A stretch of 64,000 bases of DNA, taken from the NCBI GenBank assembly GCA_045639525.1, contig JAZUDI010000068.1:1-64000 (forward strand). Reading direction: 5' to 3'. A program made the position numbers and the translations under genes. The stretch is from UBA1181 sp045639525 (GTDB lineage: Bacteria > Bacteroidota > Bacteroidia > Bacteroidales > Paludibacteraceae). A model generated the notes under the pieces. That model was not told where the DNA came from. It made no database searches and saw only the letters and a program-made list of their open reading frames with translations. Below, in pieces: positions 52,045 to 60,795 of the stretch (the stretch's first letter is position 1; the number at the start of each line of letters is the position of its first letter).

Positions 52045-52608
52045 ATGATGGATCGAACAATCAACATAAAAAACATGGTCTGTCCTCGCTGCGTAAAGGC
52101 GATCAAAGATCTGCTCAACAGACTTGACATCGAGTTTGAGGATGTCATCTTAGGGCAAGCTACCCTAAAAAACAGGCTCACGTCGGATCAAACCTCGATC
52201 CTCCGAGAGGAGCTTCTGAACGAGGGTTTTGAACTTTTGGATGACCGACAATCCGCCGATGTGGAAAACATCCGATTATCCGTTATCGAGTGGGCCAGGT
52301 TAGAGGGGCCACATCCTCCCCTATCCGATTTCCTACAAAATAGGCTCATGAAAGAGTACAGTGCGATCAGCAAATTATTCTCACAGATGAAATCCATGAC
52401 AATAGAGCGATTCGCATTGCTCCAACGCATAGAATATGCTAAGGAGTTGGTGAGCTACGGCGAAAAATCTTTGAGCGAGATCGCTTGGGATCTCGGATTC
52501 AGCAGTCCTGCCCATTTCAGCACCCAATTCAAGAAAGAGACAGGCATGTCGCCGAGGCAATTCAAAAACATGCATCTCCAACCAAGGAAATTTATCGACA
52601 AGATATAA
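52045..52608 (+). CDS. AraC-family regulator with degenerate metal-binding HMA-like N-terminus
   Basis: I place the start at ATG 52045; the longer open frame would begin inside the pseudogene remnants. Residues 5-70 resemble an HMA metal-binding fold (INIKNMVCPRC, C13 and C16), with a CxxC pair. Residues about 100-187 are the AraC double helix-turn-helix (YAKELVSYGEKSLSEIAWDLGFSSPAHFSTQFKKETGMSPRQF). It lies 73 bp upstream of a heavy-metal permease that also ends in an HMA domain, so it probably senses a metal and controls that gene. Confidence 0.87.
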   Translation: MMDRTINIKNMVCPRCVKAIKDLLNRLDIEFEDVILGQATLKNRLTSDQTSILREELLNEGFELLDDRQSADVENIRLSVIEWARLEGPHPPLSDFLQNRLMKEYSAISKLFSQMKSMTIERFALLQRIEYAKELVSYGEKSLSEIAWDLGFSSPAHFSTQFKKETGMSPRQFKNMHLQPRKFIDKI

Positions 52609-52681
52609 GTCTAATCCATAAATATGTAAGTGGAACAAAGACATCTGAGGTACTTTTGCGCTCAAATCATCCAGGATTATT

Positions 52682-53905
52682 ATGCAAGAGATACTTCACT
52701 TGATCAATGAAATGTCGCCCTACCTTCTTTTGGGCTTCCTTTTAGCGGGCATTCTGCACGCTTTCCTTCCGCCAACCTACTATCGTCGGTTTTTAGGCAA
52801 AGGTTCTTTCCGTAGTGTTATCAACGCAGCCCTTTTCGGCATACCACTTCCACTCTGCTCTTGCGGCGTGATACCAACAGCCATGTCATTGCGGAAGGAG
52901 GGAGCCTCCAAAGGTGCGACCGTCTCTTTTCTGATCGCCACCCCCCAAACCGGCGTGGATTCCATTATCGCGACTTATAGTCTTATGGGTTGGCCATTCG
53001 CCATTATCCGTCCCATAGCCGCCCTATTCACCTCCCTATTGGGTGGCACTCTGATCAATTTCAGGGACAAAGAGGTCAATGCGACCACCCCTTCCATTCA
53101 AGAGTGCCCAGCGCCCCACTCTACGATTAGGCAAAAATGCGTCGAGGCATTGAAATACGGATATGTTGAGATGATGGAAGATATTGGCAAGTGGCTCGTC
53201 GCCGGACTCCTTATCGCAGCCCTTATAACCCTTCTGGTTCCAGAGGAGTGGTTCGTTGTCTTTAAGGGAAACACATTAGCCTCAATGCTACTAGTCTTGC
53301 TCATCTCGATGCCAATGTATGTATGCGCCACGGGCAGCATACCAATTGCGGTGGCACTGATGATGAAGGGGCTGACTCCGGGAGCGGCGTTAGTGCTATT
53401 GATGGCTGGCCCCGCTTGCAACTTCGCGTCCATGATGGTGGTGCGCAAAGTTTTAGGAACGAAGAGTACCCTACTCTATCTTTTCAGCATCATCATGGGA
53501 GCCATCGGGTTTGGCGTCTGTGTCGACTATCTTCATTTCTCCGAAACCATTGATTTTCTGGGCCAACTCTCCGCACAGCAGGCTTGTTGCCATCAAGGTG
53601 ATTCATGGTTCGCCTGGAGCTGCACGGCACTCTTGACGTGCCTACTCGTCAATGCCTTGGTATTACCCAAGATAAAACATCGTTCATACATTAAACACAC
53701 TACAAATATGGAGAAACAAGTTTATCACATCGAAGGCATGAACTGCAACCACTGTCGCACCTCAGCAGAGAAGGCGCTTCTCGCTGTAGAGGGAGTCACC
53801 CACGCTACCGTCGATTTGGCGACCAAAGAGGCCCAAGTGGAGGGAACGGCAAGCAAAGAGGCTCTTGCGAAGGCGATCAGTGAAATTGGATTTACGTTGA
53901 AGTAA
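52682..53905 (+). CDS. SO_0444-type heavy-metal permease with C-terminal HMA domain
   Basis: An inner-membrane permease with two related halves of about four helices each. The first half has the cysteine motif PLCSCGVIPTAMSLRKEGASKG and the second SMPMYVCATGSIPIA and MAGPACNFASMM. A cytoplasmic linker leads to an HMA domain at about 343-407 with GMNCNHC. Such proteins export Cu, Zn or arsenic species; which one cannot be told here. The HMA domain would deliver or sense the metal. It is followed by a bidirectional terminator. Confidence 0.88.
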   Translation: MQEILHLINEMSPYLLLGFLLAGILHAFLPPTYYRRFLGKGSFRSVINAALFGIPLPLCSCGVIPTAMSLRKEGASKGATVSFLIATPQTGVDSIIATYSLMGWPFAIIRPIAALFTSLLGGTLINFRDKEVNATTPSIQECPAPHSTIRQKCVEALKYGYVEMMEDIGKWLVAGLLIAALITLLVPEEWFVVFKGNTLASMLLVLLISMPMYVCATGSIPIAVALMMKGLTPGAALVLLMAGPACNFASMMVVRKVLGTKSTLLYLFSIIMGAIGFGVCVDYLHFSETIDFLGQLSAQQACCHQGDSWFAWSCTALLTCLLVNALVLPKIKHRSYIKHTTNMEKQVYHIEGMNCNHCRTSAEKALLAVEGVTHATVDLATKEAQVEGTASKEALAKAISEIGFTLK

Positions 53906-53920
53906 ATGGATTTCCAATAA

Positions 53921-53958
53921 AAAAATGGGCTGAACCTTCACAAGGCCAGCCCATTTTT
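53921..53958. terminator. Bidirectional terminator between permease and paaK
   Basis: A perfect 12-bp stem AAAAATGGGCTG/CAGCCCATTTTT with A-run and T-run on the two sides, lying between two convergent genes. Confidence 0.9.
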
Positions 53959-54025
53959 ATTGTTCACTATTGACTCAGTCAAACGAGCAATTCTAAATTG
54001 ACTTCGTCGAACTACTGTTTCTTAA

Positions 54026-55330
54026 TTATTGATATACCGTTCTCAAATCCTTCACGCGAACCGCCTTTCCTTCGCTTTGTGGCAAGGTGCCCAAAGGCAA
54101 CAACTTCACATGCGGCGTAAGTAAGATCTCATCCTTCAAACGACGGGTGATATCTTTGGTCAAAGCAACCATATCGGCAGGTGTTTCGTTGTATTCCACC
54201 TCGACGGTCATGTTATCGTTGTCGTTATCGGTAGTCAAAGTGATTAGATAATTGGTGGAAAGCTCCTTGAACTGCATCAGAATCTTTTCGATTTGTATTG
54301 GGAAGATATTGACGCCACGAAGTACCATCATATCATCCGAACGACCCTTCATACGATCCAAACGGATGTGGTTACGGCCGCATGGACAGGTGCGTCCCAA
54401 GACACGGGTAAGGTCACGGGTACGGTAGCGGATCAGCGGCATCGCCTCACGGTTGATCGTGGTCAATACCAGCTCACCAATCTCTCCGTCTGGAACAGGC
54501 TCCAAGGTCTCCGGATCGACGATCTCCACAATGTAGTAATCCTCCCAGAAGTGAAGTCCATTCTGCTCCTTGCACTCGAAAGCGACACCAGGGCCGCACA
54601 TCTCGCTCATACCGAAACTGTTGTAGGCCTTAACGCCCAACATATCCTCAATACGCTTGCGTTGCTCCTCTGAGTGAGGTTCCGCACCGATGGCAAGTAT
54701 TTTCAACTTGGTGTCTTTACGGGGATCAATGCCCTGTTGGTCCATCACCTCCTTGATACGGGTGACATAAGATGGTACCGCATGAATAGCGGTTGTACCG
54801 AAATCCGTGATGAATTTGATTTGACGCAAGGTGTTACCCGCAGCGGCTGGAACGGTCAACATACCCAAACGCTCCGCACCATATTGGAAGCCCAATCCAC
54901 CAGTGAACATGCCATACCCCGATGAGTTCTGGAAAACGTCGCTCGGACGCAATCCTACCATCCATAGGCAGCGCGCCACCGCATTGGCCCACTCGTCCAA
55001 ATCCTTTTGTGTATGGAGAATAACCGTCGGGTTACCAGTCGTACCGCTGGATGAATGAAGGCGGACGCACTTCTCCAAAGGCACACTTGCCAATCCGAAT
55101 GGATAGGTATCCCTTAAGTCTTGTTTGGTTGTGAAGGGCAATTTACGCACATCTTCGACGCTTTTGATATCTTCTGGAGTCACCCCCATCTCCTCAAACT
55201 TCTTCTTGTAAAAAGGATTGTTCATGCAATGGCGCATGGTCTCCTGCAATCTTTTCACTTGCAACGCCTTGATCTCCTCATGGGACAGGCACTCCTTATC
55301 CGGGTGCAAGTATTCGCTACTCTCCAACAT
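54026..55330 (-). CDS. paaK: Phenylacetate-CoA ligase
   Basis: Activates phenylacetate or a related aryl acid to its CoA ester with ATP. The AMP-binding signature is HSSSGTTGNPTV near residue 91, then YGMFTGGLG, NSFGMSEMCGPGVA and the metal-site RTRDLTRVLGRTCPCGRNH. The C-terminal domain ends LPQSEGKAVRVKDLRTVYQ. Its 434 residues are standard. A second member of the family ends at 63840, and a remnant of a third 3' end lies at 51798. Confidence 0.95.
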   Translation of the reverse strand: MLESSEYLHPDKECLSHEEIKALQVKRLQETMRHCMNNPFYKKKFEEMGVTPEDIKSVEDVRKLPFTTKQDLRDTYPFGLASVPLEKCVRLHSSSGTTGNPTVILHTQKDLDEWANAVARCLWMVGLRPSDVFQNSSGYGMFTGGLGFQYGAERLGMLTVPAAAGNTLRQIKFITDFGTTAIHAVPSYVTRIKEVMDQQGIDPRKDTKLKILAIGAEPHSEEQRKRIEDMLGVKAYNSFGMSEMCGPGVAFECKEQNGLHFWEDYYIVEIVDPETLEPVPDGEIGELVLTTINREAMPLIRYRTRDLTRVLGRTCPCGRNHIRLDRMKGRSDDMMVLRGVNIFPIQIEKILMQFKELSTNYLITLTTDNDNDNMTVEVEYNETPADMVALTKDITRRLKDEILLTPHVKLLPLGTLPQSEGKAVRVKDLRTVYQ

Positions 55331-55468
55331 TATATTTGTATTAGTATTTTAAGGTTAAATGTTAATTTCAATTATCTATGTAAAATTAGGTCTTATAATC
55401 TTTAATCGCAAATAAAAAGAGAAGAAACCTACTATTTTATCCATTTTCACAGGAAACCAAATGACAAA

Positions 55469-55500
55469 TTTGGATATTATTTGTCATGTCACTAAATTTG
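55469..55500 (+). promoter_or_regulatory. Promoter of the porin-symporter pair
   Basis: TTTG at 55469-55472 and TAAATTTG at 55493-55500 with a 20-bp gap match the Bacteroidota consensus, 47 bp before the porin ATG. Confidence 0.65.
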
Positions 55501-55547
55501 CGTTAAGAAATATTAACAATTGCAATTATTAACCATGTAAAACAACG

Positions 55548-56678
55548 ATGCAAAAGAGAGTTTTATCTATCATTGCGTTGGCGACGCTCCTTCTTTCTCC
55601 GATTCATGCGCAGGAGGTAAAGGACACAACGCAGATCGCTCCTGCACAGCCGCAGACGGAGCAGACAGCCGAACAAGAGGCTGCCGAGAAGAGTAAGTTT
55701 AAGAAAATCATGTCAGAAGTGGCTGAGCACATCAAAATCCACGGATACGCTCAAGCGGGTTATACTTATCAGAAAAAAGGAGATGACAAGGGTACCAACA
55801 CATTTGATCTAAAGCGTACCTTACTTTGGGTAAATGCCCAAATCATAGACAGATGGTCCTTCCTCTTCATGCACGATTTCAATTCCCAAGTGCAGGAGTT
55901 CTACACAGATTTTCGTATTACCAAAAACAATGCGCTATCCGTCCGTTTCGGACAATTCAAAAATGCGTTATCCCTCGAAAATCCATTGTCCCCCACCTCT
56001 ATGGAGACCATCGATGTCTATTCAGAGAGTGTCACTTTCCTCACAGGCTGCGGCAGCGATCCTTTGATGGGTGTCCAATATGGCCGTGACCTCGGTCTTT
56101 CCCTCTTCGGAGAGACCAACGACGGGAAGTTCCGTTATGAGTTTCAAGTGATGAACGGTCAGGGAATCAACAAAAAGGATAAGAATAGGAACAAGGACTT
56201 TATCGAGCGTATCGAGTGGCGTCCAGTCAAGGGTTTGAACATCGTCGCCTCCGCGCAATTAGGCAAGGGACACGCCATCGACTCATCCCTCTACAATCCA
56301 GCTATCAAAGTGGGCGAAGATTACACCCGTAACCGTTACTCAGTAGGTCTGGGCTATACCTCTAGAGCCTTCAATGTGCATGGAGAGTTCCTACATGGTA
56401 GAGATGGTGACGCCAGAAGCATTGGTGGATATGTCACGGGTAGCATAGCGCTGATTCCAACCAAATTGGATCTGATCGGTTCTTACGACTTCTTCAATTT
56501 CAACACCGACTTGGACATGGATCAACACAAGGGCGTTTTCGGCATCCAATACTGGTTCTACAAGAGATGCCGCGTCCAGATGCAATATGTTTACAAAAGC
56601 GCCTATACCGCAGGAAATACCTTTGTACATGGCAACAACCACGCGTTGATGTGTCAAGTCCAAGTACGATTTAATTAA
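55548..56678 (+). CDS. OprO/OprP-like outer-membrane porin
   Basis: A signal peptide (residues 1-21, PIHAQ) and a short helical or coiled segment (EQTAEQEAAEKSKFKKI) precede a beta-barrel of about 310 residues with alternating strands (HGYAQAGYTYQKKG, FRITKNNALSVRFGQFKNALS) and a C-terminal QVQVRFN ending in an aromatic strand. These features fit the porin O/P family. It lies 20 bp upstream of a sodium/solute symporter, so the pair may take up one solute across both membranes. Confidence 0.85.
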   Translation: MQKRVLSIIALATLLLSPIHAQEVKDTTQIAPAQPQTEQTAEQEAAEKSKFKKIMSEVAEHIKIHGYAQAGYTYQKKGDDKGTNTFDLKRTLLWVNAQIIDRWSFLFMHDFNSQVQEFYTDFRITKNNALSVRFGQFKNALSLENPLSPTSMETIDVYSESVTFLTGCGSDPLMGVQYGRDLGLSLFGETNDGKFRYEFQVMNGQGINKKDKNRNKDFIERIEWRPVKGLNIVASAQLGKGHAIDSSLYNPAIKVGEDYTRNRYSVGLGYTSRAFNVHGEFLHGRDGDARSIGGYVTGSIALIPTKLDLIGSYDFFNFNTDLDMDQHKGVFGIQYWFYKRCRVQMQYVYKSAYTAGNTFVHGNNHALMCQVQVRFN

Positions 56679-56698
56679 GAATTAAAATCAATAATCCT

Positions 56699-58261
56699 AT
56701 GTTAGTAAAAATTATTCTTACCATTATTTTCCTATCGATCATGGTCGGCGTGGGTATCCACTCCCGCAAGCAGGCCAACAGCGTCGATGGCTTTGTGTTA
56801 GGTGGAAGATCCGTAGGTCCATGGTTGACCGCTTTCGCTTACGGAACTTCCTATTTCTCCGCCGTGGTATTCGTAGGCTATGCGGGACAGTTCGGATGGA
56901 AATATGGACTTTCCGCCTCCTGGATCGGCATTGGCAACGCCTTTATCGGATCCCTCCTCGCATGGCTCGTTTTAGGCCGTAGAACCAAACTGATGACGCA
57001 ACACATCCAGAGTCGTACCATGCCTGACTTCTTCGGCACCCGCTACGACAGCGAAGGGTTACGAATCGCAGCGTCTATCATCGCATTCGTATTCCTAATC
57101 CCTTATACGGCAGGTGTTTATATGGGAATCTCCAAACTCTTCGAAATGGGCTTCGGTATTCCCTACTCCTACTGCGCCGTCATCATGGCGTGCTTGACTG
57201 CGGTCTATGTGATCCTGGGCGGTTACAAGGCGACAGCTATCAACGACTTCATCCAAGGCATCATCATGCTATTCGGTATTGTGACCATCATCGGTGTCAT
57301 TTTGAACCACCAAGGAGGTTTGACAGCGGCGATCGGCAAGATGGCGGAGGTTACTCCTACCGCGCACGACATGGCCGATAAATCAGGATTATACGCTGCT
57401 TTCCAACCTGGTGATTTCGCCTCCTGGTTCGGTCCGAATCCGTTGAGTCTCTTGGGCGTTGTTGTCCTCACCTCTTTGGGTACTTGGGGATTGCCTCAGA
57501 TGGTGGGCAAGTTCTACTCCATCACCGACGAGTCCGCCATCAAGCGTGGTACTGTCATTTCTACTGTTTTCGCCTTGATCATCTCTGGAGGATGCTACTT
57601 CTTGGGTAGCTTCGGCAGATTATTCCCTGAGCCTGCCTTCAACGAGGCAAAGGGCAAATACGCTTTCGACTCCATTGTTCCTTCGATGTTGGAAACCTTA
57701 CCAGACATTCTGATCGCCTTGGTAGTCTTGTTGGTGCTTTCCGCCTCCATGTCAACCTTGGCAAGTCTCGTGTTGACCTCCTCTTCCACCATGACCTTGG
57801 ACATCATCTACCGCGATAAAAAAGCAGATGCGGCTGAGGTGAAGGATGGTGAGATCGATGCGGAAGTGGCAGAGAAGAAAGAGAAACGCAAGGTGGTGGT
57901 GATGCGTATGTTGATCATCTTCTTCATCGTCATCTCCTTGATGATCGCCTTGAACCCACCTCAATTCATCGCTCAGTTGATGGGTATCTCTTGGGGCGCC
58001 TTGGCAGGAGCTTTCTTGGCGCCATTCATGTTAGGACTCTACTGGAAGGGTGTGACCACACCAAGCGTTTGGGCTTGCTTCATCTGGGGTGTGGGCCTTA
58101 CGGTGGTGAATATGTTGATGGGCAATAAACTGCTCAATCCGATCGATTGCGGCGCAGTAGCTATGGTCGGTGGATTTGTGGTAGTCTTTCTTGTCAGTTT
58201 GGTGACAAAGAAGATGAACGGAAGCCTTGTGGATGGCATCTTCGAGTGTTATAAGAAGTAA
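56699..58261 (+). CDS. Sodium/solute symporter (SSS family)
   Basis: A transporter of 520 residues with about 13 hydrophobic segments and SSS signatures: FVLGGRSVGPWLTAFAYGTSYFSAV near the start, GGYKATAINDFIQGIIM, and LVVLLVLSASMSTLASLVLTSSS. It imports an organic solute with sodium. The substrate is not clear; proline-, pantothenate- and sugar-type members share these motifs. A charged loop (DKKADAAEVKDGEIDAEVAEKKEKRK) lies between late helices. It probably shares the porin transcript. Confidence 0.92.
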   Translation: MLVKIILTIIFLSIMVGVGIHSRKQANSVDGFVLGGRSVGPWLTAFAYGTSYFSAVVFVGYAGQFGWKYGLSASWIGIGNAFIGSLLAWLVLGRRTKLMTQHIQSRTMPDFFGTRYDSEGLRIAASIIAFVFLIPYTAGVYMGISKLFEMGFGIPYSYCAVIMACLTAVYVILGGYKATAINDFIQGIIMLFGIVTIIGVILNHQGGLTAAIGKMAEVTPTAHDMADKSGLYAAFQPGDFASWFGPNPLSLLGVVVLTSLGTWGLPQMVGKFYSITDESAIKRGTVISTVFALIISGGCYFLGSFGRLFPEPAFNEAKGKYAFDSIVPSMLETLPDILIALVVLLVLSASMSTLASLVLTSSSTMTLDIIYRDKKADAAEVKDGEIDAEVAEKKEKRKVVVMRMLIIFFIVISLMIALNPPQFIAQLMGISWGALAGAFLAPFMLGLYWKGVTTPSVWACFIWGVGLTVVNMLMGNKLLNPIDCGAVAMVGGFVVVFLVSLVTKKMNGSLVDGIFECYKK

Positions 58262-58284
58262 ATCCATTCATTGTCAGATATAAA

Positions 58285-58324
58285 AATAACCGAGACTGTC
58301 ATGAGGCGGTCTCGGTTATTTTTT
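58285..58324. terminator. Terminator of the symporter gene
   Basis: AATAACCGAGAC and GTCTCGGTTATT form a perfect 12-bp stem followed by TTTT. It also overlaps the end of the convergent minus-strand gene. Confidence 0.85.
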
Positions 58325-59540
58325 AAATATACTTGTCCATCAGCAAAAAGTCGCGCAAATGTACTTGATGAATGCCTGGATACTTATCGGCACAAGGGAA
58401 CTCATCCATTGAGACTACATATTTAGGATAATTGTCATTGATTGATGCTAAATTACCAAACTCCCGGTCTATGGTCTTATCTGATGATAATAGGTAACAC
58501 ACTTGAACGTATATTTTTCCCTCGTGGTTTTCTGCAACAAAATCAATCTCTTTATCCTTCAATCTACCTACAAATACTTTATAGTTTCTGGAAAGTAACT
58601 CTTTGAAAACTACATTTTCTATTACTTTGTTAATGTCCAAACTTGGGTTCACATTCGTCAATACATTTCTAATTCCAAAATCTTCGAAATAGTATTTCTC
58701 CCCAATCTCAAAAATTTTCAATCCTTGTAAATTCAATCGTTGTACTCTATGAATTAAGAAGCTAGAACATAAAGCGTTAAGATAATTCTGTACAGTTGGA
58801 ACAGTCATATCAATCTTTTGCGATTTAAGGTAATCGCAAATATTTTTGGCTGAAAAAGTTGATCCTACGTTATCGGCCAAATATTGTATAAGTCGTTCTA
58901 AAAATGATATGTTTTTAACCTTGTACCTCGATACCAAATCCTTTAAAAGAATGGTTGAATAGATGCTTTTTAAATATTCAGCAATAACATCATCGTTTTT
59001 AGGGAGTTGGTAAATAAATGGCATTCCTCCATATTTCAAATAATCTTTTAACGATTCGGTTGACGACTTGGTTTGATTAAACAGAAGGTACTCTCTGTAA
59101 CTCAACGAGTTGATGTTGATTGAGATATATCGGGCCGACAAATGTGTAGCCAAATCTCCACTCAGCATGTTTGCATTACTTCCGCTACAATATATGTCGC
59201 AATTAGCCTCGTTAAGCAAACTTCTTAAAGCCAGTTCAAACTCACTTATTTCTTGAACCTCATCCACAAACAGATAGTTGGACTCTGTTGTTAATCTTTC
59301 TACTACATAATTATAAAGGTCTGACGATGTTTGAATGTTGCTAAACTCAAACTTTTCTTTGTCAACATATATAATATTTGCCTTGGGATTATTCTCTCGA
59401 ATAACATTGGCTACCTGTTCCATAACGTAGCTTTTGCCTACTCGCCGTTGTCCAATAAAAACTTTGATAATGTTCTTATCTATAAACGGAAGCACTCTTG
59501 CCATGTATGACTCTCGTCGTATGTTTTTTTTCTCACCCAT
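58323..59540 (-). CDS. DUF4143/AAA_14-type ATPase
   Basis: The N-terminal AAA_14 domain has Walker A FIGQRRVGKSYVME near residue 28 and Walker B YLFVDEVQEI. The C-terminal DUF4143 part (about 210-400) includes LKYGGMPFIYQLP, NALCSSFLIHRVQRLN, the DUF4143 signature YYFEDFGIRN and the endonuclease-like VGRLKDKEIDFVAENHEGKIYVQV. These ATPases are common and often repeated in Bacteroidota, with no settled function. Three 41-bp-spaced repeats lie upstream of its start. It is the only gene of its unit. Confidence 0.88.
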   Translation of the reverse strand: MGEKKNIRRESYMARVLPFIDKNIIKVFIGQRRVGKSYVMEQVANVIRENNPKANIIYVDKEKFEFSNIQTSSDLYNYVVERLTTESNYLFVDEVQEISEFELALRSLLNEANCDIYCSGSNANMLSGDLATHLSARYISININSLSYREYLLFNQTKSSTESLKDYLKYGGMPFIYQLPKNDDVIAEYLKSIYSTILLKDLVSRYKVKNISFLERLIQYLADNVGSTFSAKNICDYLKSQKIDMTVPTVQNYLNALCSSFLIHRVQRLNLQGLKIFEIGEKYYFEDFGIRNVLTNVNPSLDINKVIENVVFKELLSRNYKVFVGRLKDKEIDFVAENHEGKIYVQVCYLLSSDKTIDREFGNLASINDNYPKYVVSMDEFPCADKYPGIHQVHLRDFLLMDKYI

Positions 59541-59555
59541 AAATTCTCGTACAAT

Positions 59556-59664
59556 AAGTTTTAGCCTATACTTTAAACTTTTCGCAAAGTTACAAAAAGT
59601 TTTCGTCTACACTTTAAACTTTTTGTAAAACCAGAAAAAGTTTTAGCCTATACTTTAAACTTTT
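59556..59664 (-). repeat. Three 27-bp repeats at exact 41-bp spacing upstream of the DUF4143 gene
   Basis: The 27-bp unit AAGTTTTAGCCTATACTTTA..CTTTT starts at 59556, 59597 and 59638, so the period is 41 bp, close to four helical turns. Each unit contains an inverted pair AAAGTTT/AAACTTT. They occupy the region 16 to 124 bp upstream of the start codon, where promoter and operator would be. Confidence 0.9.
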
Positions 59665-59670
59665 GACAAA

Positions 59671-60036
59671 TCACCCCAAATTTTCTGCAGGAAATATTAA
59701 TAAGCCTACTACTTGCCCAAGCCATTTCTGTATTTTGGGAGAATTTACGTTATCGTTATAGACCCAGTTTTCGTTTCCTGTGTTGTAGGGAGGATCTATG
59801 TAGATACATTTGATGCGGCCTTCGTATTCGGGCAACAGGGCCTTCAACGCCTCAAGGTTGTCGCCGTGAATGATTTTGTTTTCTGTAGAGACGCGATTAA
59901 TCGCGTCTCTACCACCGCCAACGATTGTTTCGCCGTTGTTAAACGCATATTTTTTATCAAGGGTACGGTAAGGCACATCGTGATGGTGATTTACCACCGC
60001 TTCCTTACCTATCCAGTTGAGTGTGGGCATAGGCAA
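59671..60036 (-). pseudogene. Truncated type III-like DNA methyltransferase (Mod N-terminus)
   Basis: The frame opens LNWIGKEAVVNHHHDVPYRTL and reaches IIHGDNLEALKALLPEYEGRIKCIYIDPPYNTGNENWVYNDNV, which carries the DPPY motif of beta-class N6-adenine methyltransferases (Mod family). It breaks off after KWLGQVVG and stops eight codons later, so about 500 residues are missing. Within it a 26-bp palindrome has been read in frame as RDAINRVSTE. It cannot make an active enzyme. Confidence 0.85.
59886..59911. repeat. 26-bp perfect palindrome inside the methyltransferase fragment
   Basis: TAGAGACGCGATT followed by its exact reverse complement. It falls in frame in the truncated gene between GETIVGGG and ENKIIHG, positions that are adjacent in intact Mod-like proteins. 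Confidence 0.9.
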
Positions 60037-60075
60037 TTTGTTTTTAGGTGCGTTTGCATTTCCCTAAAAACACTC

Positions 60076-60210
60076 GGTCCAGCCAAGCACAAAAAAGAAC
60101 GTGGACAAATCCTCATCCACATTCCGGGTGCTTGGCCAGACCCCTCATTACAAGACAAGGAATGTCCACGTCATACGACGCAGACATTCGCAACTATCTT
60201 CTGTAATGAG
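60076..60210. repeat. Cluster of interleaved inverted repeats
   Basis: Four complementary pairs lie in 135 bp: 60076-60090 with 60128-60142 (15 bp, about three mismatches), 60099-60107 with 60163-60171 (ACGTGGACA, perfect), 60119-60125 with 60159-60165 (ACATTCC), and 60144-60152 with 60202-60210 (CTCATTACA, perfect). The pairs interleave, so they cannot all form one simple stem at once. It lies in the 281 bp between the methyltransferase fragment and the YafQ-type toxin gene, where I see no gene. Confidence 0.7.
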
Positions 60211-60317
60211 TCCTATGCGGCCAAGCTTTGGAATGATTTCAGAATAGCAGCAAACGCTATGATTAATAATATGTTAGTCTAAAATTATTTCTGGTTCGTA
60301 AATTATTATATTATCTG

Positions 60318-60593
60318 TTACTTAAATAAATCAGAATGTGTTCCCGTGTTGGTCATAATCATTCGCAATTCATTGTCGAATTGTTCCCAAACCAAGAGCC
60401 AATCTGGTTGAATATGGCATTCCCATTTGCCAGCGTACTTTCCACTTAGTATATGTGGTTTATATTCCTCTGGCAGAGAACCTTTTTCAGTTAATATTTT
60501 GATAACGTTGAAAATCAAAGACATATCAAGACCTCTTTTTTGGCAAAGTTTGAGGTCTTTTTTGAATCTATTAGTGTATTCTATGGAATACAT
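60318..60593 (-). CDS. YafQ/RelE-type mRNA interferase toxin
   Basis: A 91-residue RelE-superfamily toxin of the YafQ type (YTNRFKKDLKLCQKRGLDM, HILSGKYAGKWECHIQPDWLLVWE, MTNTGTHSDLF). Members cleave mRNA at the ribosome. The histidines in KPHIL, ECHIQ and GTHSD correspond to those conserved in YafQ. The gene begins 1 bp after the end of its antitoxin gene. Confidence 0.9.
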   Translation of the reverse strand: MYSIEYTNRFKKDLKLCQKRGLDMSLIFNVIKILTEKGSLPEEYKPHILSGKYAGKWECHIQPDWLLVWEQFDNELRMIMTNTGTHSDLFK

Positions 60594-60594
60594 A

Positions 60595-60795
60595 TCAACC
60601 TAATATTTGCTTAAACATGTCTTCCACGCTATCCGCTTTATAGACTCTACCTTCACGAATGTCGTCCATGGCTTCGTCCATACCACACTTCTTCTTCTTT
60701 TGAGGCACAATAGTTACTCCGTCAATCAAAGAAAGAATCTTTTTTAGACTTGCTAAAATTTGTGGATTTTCTACATTTATCACTATCTGTTGCAT
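60595..60795 (-). CDS. Antitoxin of the YafQ-type pair
   Basis: Start chosen at ATG 60795 (MQQIVINVENPQILASL), 12 codons inside the longest frame, because the extra N-terminus is AT-rich upstream sequence. The 66-residue protein has an acidic C-terminal tail (MDDIREGRVYKADSVEDMFKQIL) that would wrap the toxin. It lies immediately upstream of the toxin gene in the same direction. Confidence 0.8.
   Translation of the reverse strand: MQQIVINVENPQILASLKKILSLIDGVTIVPQKKKKCGMDEAMDDIREGRVYKADSVEDMFKQILG

Noticed and set aside
59556..59664. Possible CRISPR array
   Set aside because: Only three units of 27 bp with 14-bp spacers, the spacers are AT-rich and alike, and no cas genes are in the window.
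59713..60282. Plus-strand open frame of 189 codons across the methyltransferase fragment and inverted repeats
   Set aside because: It is the antisense of the Mod fragment, whose DPPY motif fixes the coding strand as minus; the rest is the repeat cluster.
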